Of a DNA stretch of 64,000 nt, positions 9,404-18,267 are shown piece after piece. Below the pieces are notes generated by a model. The model ran no database searches and was not told where the DNA came from. It was given only the letters and a program-made list of their open reading frames with translations. How positions within the stretch are numbered: position 1 is the first letter of the stretch; the number at the start of each line of letters is the position of its first letter. The position numbers and the translations under genes were made by a program. The DNA is from Halopseudomonas xinjiangensis (lineage in GTDB: Bacteria; Pseudomonadota; Gammaproteobacteria; Pseudomonadales; Pseudomonadaceae): NCBI GenBank assembly GCA_011050525.1, contig DRFO01000017.1:458175-522174 (forward strand). The letters are read 5' to 3'.

Positions 9404-10585
9404 TCAGCGGGTCTCGTTGAACAGTTCACGCCCGATCAGCATGCGCCGAATTTCGCTGGTGCCTGCGCCAATCTCGTACAGTTTTGCGTCACGCCAGATG
9501 CGGCCGGTAGGGTAGTCATTAATATAGCCATTGCCGCCGAGTATCTGGATCGCTTCACCGGCCATCCACGTGGCTTTCTCGGCGGTGTAGAGGATCACGC
9601 CCGCACAATCCTTGCGCACCTGACGGACATGCCCGCTGCCCATGGCGTCGAGGTATTTGCCCACGCTGTAGAGATAGGCGCGGCATGCCTGAAGGGTGCT
9701 GTACATGTCAGCGACCTTGCCCTGAATGAGCTGGAACTCGCCGATGCTCTGACCGAACTGCTTGCGGTCATGAATATAGGGCGTGACGATGTCCATGGAC
9801 GCCTGCATCAGGCCCATGGGGCCGCCGCTCAGGACGGCGCGTTCGTAATCCAGGCCGCTCATCAGCACCTTGGTACCTTCGCCCAGGCCGCCGAGAATGT
9901 TTTCTTCCGGGACTTCAACGTTGTTGAATACCAGCTCGCCTGTATGCGAGCCGCGCATGCCGAGCTTGTCGAGCTTCTGCGAAACGGAGAAGCCAGGGGT
10001 ATTGGTATCCAGAATAAAGGCCGTCATGCCCTTGGCGCCAGCGGCGAGATCGGTCTTGGCGTAGACCACCAGCACGTGGCAATCAGGGCCGTTGGTGATC
10101 CACATCTTGGTGCCGTTCAACACGTAACGGTCGCCTTTCTTGTCGGCGCGCAGTTTCATGGAAACCACATCAGAGCCGGCATTCGGCTCACTCATGGCCA
10201 GGGCGCCGATGTGCTCGCCGGAGATCAGCTTGGGCAGAAACTTCTGCTTCTGCGCTTCGCTGCCGTTGCGATGAATCTGGTTTACGCACAGGTTGGAATG
10301 GGCACCGTAGGACAGGCCAATACCGCCCGCCGCGCGGGAAATTTCTTCCATGGCGATCATGTGCGCCAGGTAGCCCATGCCCGAGCCGCCGTATTCTTCG
10401 GCTACGGTGAGACCAAGCAGGCCCATGTCGCCGAATTTGCGCCACAGATCCATCGGGAACTGGTCGGTGCGGTCGGCTTCGGCGGCACGTGGGGCGATTT
10501 CCTTGGCGGCAAAGCTGGCAACCGAATCACGCAGCATGTCGATGTCTTCGCCAAGGAAGAAGTCCAGTCCGGGTATAGCGCTCAT
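9404..10585 (-). CDS. liuA: isovaleryl-CoA dehydrogenase
   Basis: This 393-residue acyl-CoA dehydrogenase has [13 protein letters not shown], the FAD-site [13 protein letters not shown] and [21 protein letters not shown] with a glutamate where isovaleryl-CoA dehydrogenases place their catalytic base, and the C-terminal [17 protein letters not shown]. It oxidises isovaleryl-CoA to 3-methylcrotonyl-CoA and passes electrons to ETF. It lies 26 bases upstream of liuB and 41 downstream of the ferredoxin oxidoreductase gene, in one transcription direction. Confidence 0.94.
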   Translation of the reverse strand: MSAIPGLDFFLGEDIDMLRDSVASFAAKEIAPRAAEADRTDQFPMDLWRKFGDMGLLGLTVAEEYGGSGMGYLAHMIAMEEISRAAGGIGLSYGAHSNLCVNQIHRNGSEAQKQKFLPKLISGEHIGALAMSEPNAGSDVVSMKLRADKKGDRYVLNGTKMWITNGPDCHVLVVYAKTDLAAGAKGMTAFILDTNTPGFSVSQKLDKLGMRGSHTGELVFNNVEVPEENILGGLGEGTKVLMSGLDYERAVLSGGPMGLMQASMDIVTPYIHDRKQFGQSIGEFQLIQGKVADMYSTLQACRAYLYSVGKYLDAMGSGHVRQVRKDCAGVILYTAEKATWMAGEAIQILGGNGYINDYPTGRIWRDAKLYEIGAGTSEIRRMLIGRELFNETR

Positions 10586-10626
10586 AGCGTGTTATCTCCT
10601 GTTCTTATGTTTATAGCTGCGTGTAT

Positions 10627-13600
10627 TTATAACTGCGTCGCCTGGATGCGCGCATCCTTGGCGGTGGCGTCGTGAAATTCCGCTTTGCGCTCGTTGCGCC
10701 ATGCCGATAGTAGCCGTGCGTGCTGAATGCGGGCTTGATCCAGAAAACGCTCCTTGACCGGACCGTAGCCGCGAACGATGTCTGGCAGGTTAGCAAGCTC
10801 TATGGCAGTTTGCAGTTTCTCTGCGCTCAGCTTGTCAAGCACCTCGTCCAGAATGCCTTCGTAGGTCGCCAGCCACTCGCGTTCCACCTTGCGCTCGGCG
10901 GTATAGCCAAAGGGATCGATGACTGAATTGCGCAGGAACTTCAGCCGTGCCAGCAGCTTGAAGCTGCGCATCATCCACGGGCCGAAACTGCGCTTCTTGG
11001 GTTCTTCGCCTGGCTTGGCATTGTTCATTACCGGCGGAGCCAGGTGGAAGTTGAGCTTGTAGTTGCCCTCGAACTGCGCTTCGATCTTTTTCATGAAATC
11101 GCCGTTGGTATACAGCCGCGCCACTTCGTATTCGTCCTTGGTAGCCAGCACCTTGAAGTAATTACGCGCAACGGTCTCGGTCAGCTTGCCCGGCTCGCCA
11201 GCGATCTGCGTTTCAGCGTCGCGGAACTGCTGCACGCGGGCCAGATATTTGTCACCCAGTTTGGCGTTCTGATATTCGGTCAGGGTGGCGATACGGCGCT
11301 GAATGACCTCATCCAGATTCTGCGACAGCGGTTGCGCTGCGGCTTTGCTGCTGTTGCTGTCGATCAGGCTGCGCAGGCGTGGCAGATCCGCTGCGGCGCG
11401 GCGGCCCCAATCGAATGCCTTGAGGTTGAACTCGATAGCCGTCCCGTTCAGCTCGATGGCCTGAACCAGCGATTCTTGCGCGACCGGTAGCCAGCCCTTC
11501 TGATAGGCGAAGCCGAGCATGAAGGTGTTGGTGGCGATGGAGTCGCCCATCAGCACGGTGGCGATACGGCTGGCATCCAGGAAACTTGACTGGCCCTCGC
11601 CAACCGCTTCGGAAATCTGCGCCGACATGGCCTGGGTGCGGAACTTGGGATCGGGGTGCGCTTCGAGGTTGCCGCTTTCGGCCTGCATGGCAAAGGTGCG
11701 CACGAACTCGCTGGTGATGCTTTCGTCCGAGTTCACCACGGCATGGGTCACGCCGTGGCGGAGCTTTTCCAGGGTCTCGTTGTTGGCGCTGACCACTAGA
11801 TCGCAACCCAGCAGCAGACTGGTTTCACCTGCGGCAATGCGCGGTGCATGCAGCTGCGATTGCTCGGCAGCGATGCGAATATGTGACCACACGGCGCCGC
11901 CTTTCTGCGCCATGCCGGCCATATCCAGATTCAGCACGCCTTTGCCTTCGATGTAGGCGGCCATGCCGAGCAAGGCGCCGATAGTCACCACGCCGGTTCC
12001 GCCCACGCCCGTTACCAGGATGCTGTAGGGCTGATCCAGTGAGGCCATGGCCGGCGTTGGCAGATGCCATTCATCGGCACCGGTGTTGCCCAGCGCCTTG
12101 GCCTTGCGCAATGCGCCGCCTTCCACGGTTACGAAGCTCGGGCAAAAGCCGGACAGGCAGGAGAAGTCCTTGTTGCACGATGATTGGTCGATGCTGCGCT
12201 TCTGACCGAATTCGGTATCAACGGTCACCACGGACATGCAGTTGGATTTGCTGCTGCAATCGCCGCAACCTTCGCAAACTGCCTGGTTGATGACCACTCG
12301 GCGCGCCGGATCAGGGAACTTGCCGCGCTTGCGACGGCGGCGCTTCTCGGCGGCGCAGGTCTGGTCGTAGACGATGGCGGACACGCCGTCGAACTCGCGC
12401 AGTTCCTTTTGCAGCTTTTCCATTTCGTCGCGGTGCAGGACTGGCACGCCGTCGGCCAGGTTCTTCACCGATTCGTATTTTTCTGGCTCGTCGGTCACCA
12501 CGGCAATGCGCTTGACCCCCTCAGCGGCCAGCTGCTGGGTGATCTGCGGCACGGTCAGAATCCCGTCAACCGGCTGACCGCCGGTCATGGCCACGGCGTC
12601 GTTGTAGAGAATCTTGTAGGTAATCTGCACTTTGGCGGCGACCGCTGCGCGGATTGCCAGGATGCCGGAATGGAAGTAGGTGCCGTCGCCCAGGTTGGCG
12701 AATACGTGCTTGGTGGTGGTAAACGGCGCCTGGCCGATCCAGGCTACGCCTTCGCCGCCCATCTGGCTGAAGGTCTGGGTTTGTGGATAGATCCATGCGG
12801 CCATGTAGTGACAGCCGATACCCGCCAGCGCCCGACTGCCTTCCGGCACCTTGGTAGAGATGTTGTGGGGGCAGCCCGAACAGTAATGAGGCACCCGATC
12901 CATCAGCGCGCCCAATACATTTTTGGTGGAGAGCTGTGCTTCGAGTTCCTGCAAACGGTTCTGCAATCTGTCGTCTGGGCGCAGGCGCAGAATCCGCTTG
13001 GCCAGAGCACGGGCGATGTGCGCCGGCGTCAGGTCATTGATGGCCGGTAGCAGCCAATCAGTGTGGGGCATGCTCCACTCGCCCTTGTCGTCGAACTTGC
13101 CGACGATGCGTGGCCGCACGTCTTCACGCCAGTTGTACAGCTCTTCCTTCATCTGGTACTCGATCATGTGGCGTTTTTCTTCGACCACGATGATCTCTTC
13201 CAGGCCTTCAGCGAAATGGCGCACGCCTTCGGCTTCGAGAGGCCAGACCATACCCACTTTGTAAACGCGCAGACCCATCTGCTGGACCTGTTCTGCATCG
13301 ATTCCGAGCATCTCCAGCGCCTGGCACACATCCAGGTAGGATTTGCCTGCGGTGATGATGCCGATCCGGGCGTTGGGTGAGTCCATCACCACGCGGTCGA
13401 TACGGTTGGCGCGGGCATAGGCCAGGGCGGCGTAAAGTTTGTGTTCGAGCAGGCGCTGTTCCTGGGCCAGCGGCGGATCGGGCCAGCGAATGTTCAGGCC
13501 GCCTTCGGGAATCTGGAAGTCGGGAATGATCGATTCGACGCGGAACGGGTCGATATCGACAATCGCTGCGCTCTCAACGGTATCGGCGACGGCTTTCAGC

Positions 13601-14190
13601 GCCACCCAGCAACCGGAGTAACGAGACATGGCCCAGCCATGAATACCGTAATCCAGGTATTCCTGGACGCCAGAAGGCGCCAGAACCGGCATCATCACGG
13701 CTTTGAATATATGCTCTGTCTGGTGCGGCAGAGAAGAGGAGCGGGCGCCGTGATCGTCACCGGCGACGGCCAGCACACCACCGAACTTCGAGGTGCCGGC
13801 AGCATTGGCATGCCGGAAGACGTCTCCGGAGCGGTCTACACCAGGACCTTTGCCGTACCACATGCCGAATACGCCGTCATAGGTGGCGCCTTCAAAAATG
13901 TTGACCTGCTGGGTGCCCCAGATAGAGGTGGCGGCCAGTTCTTCGTTGACGCCGGGCTGGAAATGGGTGTGGCTCTCTTTCAGATATTCCCGGGCGCGCC
14001 ACAGATGCTGATCGAAGCCACCGAGGGGTGAGCCCCGGTAGCCGGAGATAAAGCCAGCGGTATTCAGCCCCGCAGCCATATCACGCTGGCGCTGCATAAG
14101 TGGCAACCGGACCAGAGCCTGGACGCCGGTCATCAATTGATAGCCGCTTATTTGCGTATACTTGTCGTCAAGCGAGAGGGAAGTTCCCAT
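10627..14190 (-). CDS. fused indolepyruvate-type 2-oxoacid:ferredoxin oxidoreductase
   Basis: This 1187-residue protein joins the alpha and beta parts of indolepyruvate ferredoxin oxidoreductase. The N-terminal pyrimidine-binding part shows ISGYRGSPLGGFD; the thiamine diphosphate part has LGDGTYFHSG near residue 500; the CSGCPHN and VCEGCGDCSSKSNC cysteine groups near 435 and 643 fit iron-sulfur ligands; the gamma-like domain has TGVGGTGVVTIG near 720. Such enzymes turn aryl or branched 2-oxoacids into acyl-CoA. Placed directly before liuA, it could feed isovaleryl-CoA from ketoisocaproate; that is inference. No clear ribosome binding site precedes the ATG at 14190. Confidence 0.9.
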   Translation of the reverse strand: MGTSLSLDDKYTQISGYQLMTGVQALVRLPLMQRQRDMAAGLNTAGFISGYRGSPLGGFDQHLWRAREYLKESHTHFQPGVNEELAATSIWGTQQVNIFEGATYDGVFGMWYGKGPGVDRSGDVFRHANAAGTSKFGGVLAVAGDDHGARSSSLPHQTEHIFKAVMMPVLAPSGVQEYLDYGIHGWAMSRYSGCWVALKAVADTVESAAIVDIDPFRVESIIPDFQIPEGGLNIRWPDPPLAQEQRLLEHKLYAALAYARANRIDRVVMDSPNARIGIITAGKSYLDVCQALEMLGIDAEQVQQMGLRVYKVGMVWPLEAEGVRHFAEGLEEIIVVEEKRHMIEYQMKEELYNWREDVRPRIVGKFDDKGEWSMPHTDWLLPAINDLTPAHIARALAKRILRLRPDDRLQNRLQELEAQLSTKNVLGALMDRVPHYCSGCPHNISTKVPEGSRALAGIGCHYMAAWIYPQTQTFSQMGGEGVAWIGQAPFTTTKHVFANLGDGTYFHSGILAIRAAVAAKVQITYKILYNDAVAMTGGQPVDGILTVPQITQQLAAEGVKRIAVVTDEPEKYESVKNLADGVPVLHRDEMEKLQKELREFDGVSAIVYDQTCAAEKRRRRKRGKFPDPARRVVINQAVCEGCGDCSSKSNCMSVVTVDTEFGQKRSIDQSSCNKDFSCLSGFCPSFVTVEGGALRKAKALGNTGADEWHLPTPAMASLDQPYSILVTGVGGTGVVTIGALLGMAAYIEGKGVLNLDMAGMAQKGGAVWSHIRIAAEQSQLHAPRIAAGETSLLLGCDLVVSANNETLEKLRHGVTHAVVNSDESITSEFVRTFAMQAESGNLEAHPDPKFRTQAMSAQISEAVGEGQSSFLDASRIATVLMGDSIATNTFMLGFAYQKGWLPVAQESLVQAIELNGTAIEFNLKAFDWGRRAAADLPRLRSLIDSNSSKAAAQPLSQNLDEVIQRRIATLTEYQNAKLGDKYLARVQQFRDAETQIAGEPGKLTETVARNYFKVLATKDEYEVARLYTNGDFMKKIEAQFEGNYKLNFHLAPPVMNNAKPGEEPKKRSFGPWMMRSFKLLARLKFLRNSVIDPFGYTAERKVEREWLATYEGILDEVLDKLSAEKLQTAIELANLPDIVRGYGPVKERFLDQARIQHARLLSAWRNERKAEFHDATAKDARIQATQL

Positions 14191-14275
14191 GGCTGATCAT
14201 TACCTGTCTTGTTCTGTTTATGGCTACTGCAATACACGGTAGTACGGATTGACTGGAGTATATGAAGGGCAACGG

Positions 14276-14303
14276 GTATCGTAAATTTATAAAAACTAGA
14301 TAC
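14276..14303. promoter_or_regulatory. candidate regulator site in the LysR / oxidoreductase divergent region
   Basis: The 130-bp divergent gap contains an inverted repeat GTATC (14276-14280) and GATAC (14299-14303), with an ATACAGGTAT palindrome overlapping the right arm. LysR regulators often bind dyads in such gaps. The match is short and the AT-rich sequence makes chance plausible. Confidence 0.3.
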
Positions 14304-14320
14304 AGGTATTTGAAAAACAA

Positions 14321-15229
14321 ATGGCAAGCCATGACGTTTCGATGCGCCAGTTGCGCTATTTCGTTGCCGCTGCGGAGACCGGCCAGTTTTCCCAGGCGGC
14401 GAGCAAGGTGCATGTATCGCAGTCGGCCATTACCACTGCGGTCATGCAGCTGGAGGAGCGCCTGGGTGTGAAGCTGTTCGAGCGGATGCCCTACGGCGTC
14501 AGTCTCACCGCGGAGGGCAACAAGTTCTTCCAGCACGCAAGCCACATTCTCGATACGCTGCAGGATGCGCTCAGCGAGCCGTTCTTTCTCAGCCATGCGA
14601 TCAACGGTGTGGTCAGGGTCGGGGCGTCCTATACGGTGCTGGGCTACTTTTTGCCCAATTTGCTGGCGCGGTTCAAGCGCAGTTACCCCGACGTCGAAAT
14701 CGACCTGATCGATATGGATCGGGGCAGTATCGAGGCGGCAGTCAGCTCGGGTGAGCTCGACGTGGGACTGACCATAATATCCAATGCCAGCGATCTCGGC
14801 GGCCTGGAGCACAGCGTGCTGATCAGGTCTCGTCGACAACTGTGGCTGGCTTCGACCCATCCTCTGATGCAGTCGGCGTCCATTACCTTGAAGGATGTCG
14901 CCGGACACGCCTATATCATGCCCACAGTGGACGAAGGCGAGACATCAGCGCTGCGCTACTGGCACAGCCAGAACCTTGAGCCGCAGGTGGCTTTTCGCAC
15001 TTCTTCAATGGAATCGCTGCGCGGGCTGGTGGCCCACGGCTTCGGGGTGACCATTCTGTCGGACATGCTGTATCGCGCCTGGTCACTGGAAGGCAAGAAG
15101 ATCGAAATTCGCCCGCTAACCGATGCCGTGCCGCCGATGGAGCTGGGCCTGCTGTGGCGTGAAGGCGCAAGCCTGAACGAGGCTGCCAGCGCCTTCCAGC
15201 AGTTCCTCATTCATGCTTGTGGGTCCTGA
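14321..15229 (+). CDS. LysR-family transcriptional regulator
   Basis: This 302-residue protein has the LysR winged helix in its first 65 residues (MRQLRYFVAAAETGQFSQAA, then SQSAITTAVMQLEERLGVKLFER) and an effector-binding domain from about residue 95. It is divergent from the fused oxidoreductase and leucine operon, so it probably regulates them. That link is positional only. The upstream ribosome binding site is poor; a later ATG at 14342 would remove only seven residues. Confidence 0.9.
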   Translation: MASHDVSMRQLRYFVAAAETGQFSQAASKVHVSQSAITTAVMQLEERLGVKLFERMPYGVSLTAEGNKFFQHASHILDTLQDALSEPFFLSHAINGVVRVGASYTVLGYFLPNLLARFKRSYPDVEIDLIDMDRGSIEAAVSSGELDVGLTIISNASDLGGLEHSVLIRSRRQLWLASTHPLMQSASITLKDVAGHAYIMPTVDEGETSALRYWHSQNLEPQVAFRTSSMESLRGLVAHGFGVTILSDMLYRAWSLEGKKIEIRPLTDAVPPMELGLLWREGASLNEAASAFQQFLIHACGS

Positions 15230-15289
15230 GTAGCAATGCTGTCCGGCCAGGCGATGCATTGTTAGATCAGGGTCCGGTCAGAAACCCGT

Positions 15290-16141
15290 TCAATCCTTGG
15301 CGGCAGTTTCCCGCCGTTGCCTGATCGACTCGGCGAAGTCGCGCTTTAGCGTAGGGAAGTAGGCGATCTGCCCGCCCATGCCGCCGGCAATATCGATAGA
15401 CGCACCACTGATGAAGCTTGCATAGTCACTCGCCAGAAACAGCGCCATGCCGGCCACGTCCTCCGGACGACCGTAGCGTCCTAGCGGCACAACTTTCATG
15501 ACCATTTCATCAAACTCTTCCCGGGTTACGCCTGGCCCCATTTCCTTGAAGTGCCGATCCCACTGGCCGGTGTCGATCCAGCCCATATTCAACGAGTTGA
15601 CCAGGATATTGTCCTTGGGCAGCGACATGCCAAGCGATTTTGAAAGGGCTACGCAGGAGGCGCGGTTGATCACCGACGGAATGCCCTCGGGGGTAGGCAC
15701 TACGCCTGCCAATGCATTGATTTCGATGATTCTGCCCCAGCGCTGCTTGCGCATGAAAGGTACAACGGCCTGAACAAAGCGAAAGTGACCCATCTGCAAC
15801 ACGTTGGCATGGGCGAGGATATCTTCGGGCGTGAGGGTATCCAGATTGCCGCCTTTGCCCTGGCCTGCGTTATTGACCAGCACATCCACACCGCCCCAAG
15901 CGTCGGCGACTTCCGCAACGAATGCCTGGACCGCAGTGGTATCCGTGACATCGACAGAACGAGCGATGACCGCCGCTGCGCTGCTCTCCAGCTCGTTACC
16001 GGTTTGCGCAACGGCCTGCTCATCGCGGGCACAAATGGCAACCTTGGCACCATCCGCCGCAAACGCTCTGGCGATCGCCCGGCCAATGCCCCGGGAGGCG
16101 CCTGTAATGATCACTCGCTTACCGCTTAGATCAATATTCAT
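15290..16141 (-). CDS. SDR-family protein with degenerate active site
   Basis: This 283-residue short-chain dehydrogenase-like protein keeps the TGASRGIG cofactor loop and NNAG. The usual catalytic serine region reads INALAG, and where the YxxxK motif should be it reads PSVINRASCVALSKSLG, so tyrosine and lysine are replaced (approximately by serine and arginine). An SDR subgroup with an imperfect tetrad is known, so this may be a real enzyme of altered mechanism or a binding protein. The ATG at 16141 has GGAG upstream. It converges with the LysR gene and is divergent from the DUF1302 operon. Confidence 0.85.
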   Translation of the reverse strand: MNIDLSGKRVIITGASRGIGRAIARAFAADGAKVAICARDEQAVAQTGNELESSAAAVIARSVDVTDTTAVQAFVAEVADAWGGVDVLVNNAGQGKGGNLDTLTPEDILAHANVLQMGHFRFVQAVVPFMRKQRWGRIIEINALAGVVPTPEGIPSVINRASCVALSKSLGMSLPKDNILVNSLNMGWIDTGQWDRHFKEMGPGVTREEFDEMVMKVVPLGRYGRPEDVAGMALFLASDYASFISGASIDIAGGMGGQIAYFPTLKRDFAESIRQRRETAAKD

Positions 16142-16193
16142 ACATTCTCCGTAGTGATGGAAGTCGGGCTCTTCCCGCTCTATCCTCAGTCGT

Positions 16194-16214
16194 AAGCGCC
16201 TTTTCAGGGCGCTT
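16194..16214. repeat. hairpin sharing 14 bases with one at 40806
   Basis: AAGCGCC and GGCGCTT flank a 7-base loop. On the minus strand it contains CCTGAAAAGGCGCT, also present at 40806-40819. There is no T run, so it is not a typical terminator. Confidence 0.4.
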
Positions 16215-16281
16215 CAGCCGAGGCCCTGCTTCCTATTAAAACGACAACTGCGGGAAAAAAGAAACACAAATTGAACAAAAG

Positions 16282-16304
16282 ATAAATTTATGTTTAATTT
16301 AAAC
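16282..16304. promoter_or_regulatory. two adjacent AT-rich palindromes
   Basis: ATAAATTTAT (16282-16291) is followed directly by GTTTAATTTAAAC (16292-16304, 6-bp arms and one central base). Their place between divergent genes suits an operator or UP element. No binding factor is known. Confidence 0.35.
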
Positions 16305-16390
16305 CACTGATTAGAGGAAAGAAATGGCAAAAGCGCGGTTTAAAGGGCTCTAGCGCAGATTTTGTGGTTGTTGCATCTGCTCCAATTTCG

Positions 16391-16418
16391 TTGTTATTGT
16401 AGAATCTGAATGTAGAAT
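16391..16418 (+). promoter_or_regulatory. possible sigma70 promoter of the DUF1302 operon
   Basis: TTGTTA (16391-16396) and TAGAAT (16413-16418) are separated by 16 bases, 168 bases before the DUF1302 start codon. The -10 box lies in the second copy of the TGTAGAAT direct repeat. This is a moderate consensus match only. Confidence 0.35.
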
Positions 16419-16585
16419 GAAAATCTTGATATGGAATTTTGGGTTTTGTTCCGCTAGGATGGCCAGACGCTGAAAGAAGCGCGACAGGCTAAGCCAACTG
16501 GTGTTGCGGTTGAAGAGGCTTGGGATCTTGCAGCGATACGCGAAAAATTTTCATTAGCCACTGAAAATAAAAACAAGGAATACAG

Positions 16586-18244
16586 ATGAACACTAAAATC
16601 AAATTTGGTCACATCGGTTTGGCTCGCAGTGCGCTGGCTCTTGCAGTTCTAGCGGCTACAGGCAGCGCTTCAGCCATGCAAATCGATGTCGGAAATCCTG
16701 ATATCCGGCTGCGCTGGGATAACACCGTTCGCTACAACCTGGGTATCCGGGCAGAGGACCAGGACAGCGCAATCCTGAACAACCCTAACTTCGACGAGTC
16801 GACCGGCAAGTTCGACAAAGGCGACATCGTCACCAACCGTCTCGATCTGCTGACGGAAATTGACCTGGCCTACAAATGGCACTACGGCGCCCGGGTCAGC
16901 GCGGCTGCCTGGTACGACGATGCCTACAGTGATCGCTCCGTTGAAAGCAGCGTGCCGGGTTTTGCCACCAGTTATGACAACGACACCTACAGCTCTGAAG
17001 TAGAGCGTTATGTCTATGGTCCTTCTGGAGAAATTCTGGATGCCTTTGTGTGGGCCAACTTTGACCTGGGCAAGACGCCAGTCAACGTTAAAGTCGGTAA
17101 GCACACGCAGTATTGGGGTGAGGGTCTGCTGTTCGGCGCACATGCCATTTCCTATTCCCAGGCACCTCTGGACGCAGTTAAGGCTGTAACCAGCCCGGGT
17201 ATTGAAACCAAAGAAGTGTTTCTGCCGATCGGGCAAGTGTCGGCCAAAGCACAGGTAACCAATAACCTGTCTATTTCCGGCCAGTATTTTTACGAATGGG
17301 ATCACACCCGTTTTCCGTTTGGCGGCACCTATTTTGGCGCAGCTGACCCCTTCTTTGAGGGGCCTGATCGCCTGCCAGCGGCGCCCGGCTTCAACCTTCG
17401 TCATGCCGACTCCAAGTTCGGGCGAGATGACGCCAACTGGGGTGTCATGGCGCGCTATGACCTTCAGGATCTAGGCGCAACGGTAGGCGCTTATTATCGT
17501 GAATTTGATGACTACCAGGCATGGCTAGCTCCTCAGATTGATCTGGCTGCTGGTGAGTACCGCCTGGTTTACCCACGAAACGTGAAGCTGACGGGTATCA
17601 GCTATGCGGGTAACATCGGCTCGGCTTCCATCGGTGCTGAACTGTCTTACCGTCAGGATGGCGCGTTGAACGCCACCGGTATCAGCCCCGTGAATAATGA
17701 AGGCCCCCGTGGTGACACTTATCATGCTGTGGTTAACGCGGTGTACGGTGTGCCCCGCAACTGGCTGGCCGATACCTCCATACTGGTAGCGGAAGTGGTA
17801 TTCAGCCACCTGGACAAGGTTACCGAGAACGAAGAGTTCTACAAGGGCGAAGGCTTCAACTGCGTGGATCTTCGTGATGGCGGTGAAGGTAGCAAGGAAG
17901 ACGGTTGTTCGACTCGTAACTACGCAGCCGTGGCAATGAATTATACGCCGCAATACCTGGCCGTTCTGCCTTCCTGGGATCTGTCCGTTCCGCTGACCGT
18001 CAACTACGGCTTGTATGGCAACGCAGCCAATGCCGGTGGTGGATCTGAAGGCGCGCTGGCCTGGTCTGTTGGTGCGCGGATGACCTATCGCCAGAGCCAT
18101 GAGTTCACCGTGCGCTACGCGGATACTGCAGCTCAGGAGAAGAACACTCGAAATGCCAGCGGCGCTGAAGTGGTCAATGGCAACGGGGCAGTAGGGGGTA
18201 CCGACCGCGGTTGGGTATCGCTGACCTACAAGACCTCCTTTTAA
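16586..18244 (+). CDS. DUF1302 family outer-membrane protein
   Basis: This 552-residue protein starts with a signal peptide (hydrophobic LALAVLAATGSASA, cleavage probably before MQIDVG). The mature start IDVGNPDIRLRWDNTVRYNLG is typical of DUF1302, and the end LTYKTSF, an aromatic-terminated strand, fits an outer-membrane beta-barrel. Function is not established; members often lie beside DUF1329 and hydrophobic-compound catabolism genes. The AAGGAAT site supports the start. It opens a plus-strand operon that runs to about 26.3 kb. A paralogue lies at 36375-38036. Confidence 0.9.
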   Translation: MNTKIKFGHIGLARSALALAVLAATGSASAMQIDVGNPDIRLRWDNTVRYNLGIRAEDQDSAILNNPNFDESTGKFDKGDIVTNRLDLLTEIDLAYKWHYGARVSAAAWYDDAYSDRSVESSVPGFATSYDNDTYSSEVERYVYGPSGEILDAFVWANFDLGKTPVNVKVGKHTQYWGEGLLFGAHAISYSQAPLDAVKAVTSPGIETKEVFLPIGQVSAKAQVTNNLSISGQYFYEWDHTRFPFGGTYFGAADPFFEGPDRLPAAPGFNLRHADSKFGRDDANWGVMARYDLQDLGATVGAYYREFDDYQAWLAPQIDLAAGEYRLVYPRNVKLTGISYAGNIGSASIGAELSYRQDGALNATGISPVNNEGPRGDTYHAVVNAVYGVPRNWLADTSILVAEVVFSHLDKVTENEEFYKGEGFNCVDLRDGGEGSKEDGCSTRNYAAVAMNYTPQYLAVLPSWDLSVPLTVNYGLYGNAANAGGGSEGALAWSVGARMTYRQSHEFTVRYADTAAQEKNTRNASGAEVVNGNGAVGGTDRGWVSLTYKTSF

Positions 18245-18267
18245 TAAACACAATATTGGAGCACGTT

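Larger units (their letters stand above)
16142..16585. other. 444-bp divergent regulatory region
   Basis: No gene is seen. The stretch separates the SDR (minus) from the DUF1302 operon (plus). It holds a hairpin (16194-16214), an AT-rich segment with two touching palindromes (16282-16304), a direct repeat TGTAGAAT at 16398 and 16411 (13-bp period), and a promoter-like pair at 16391-16418. Confidence 0.7.
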
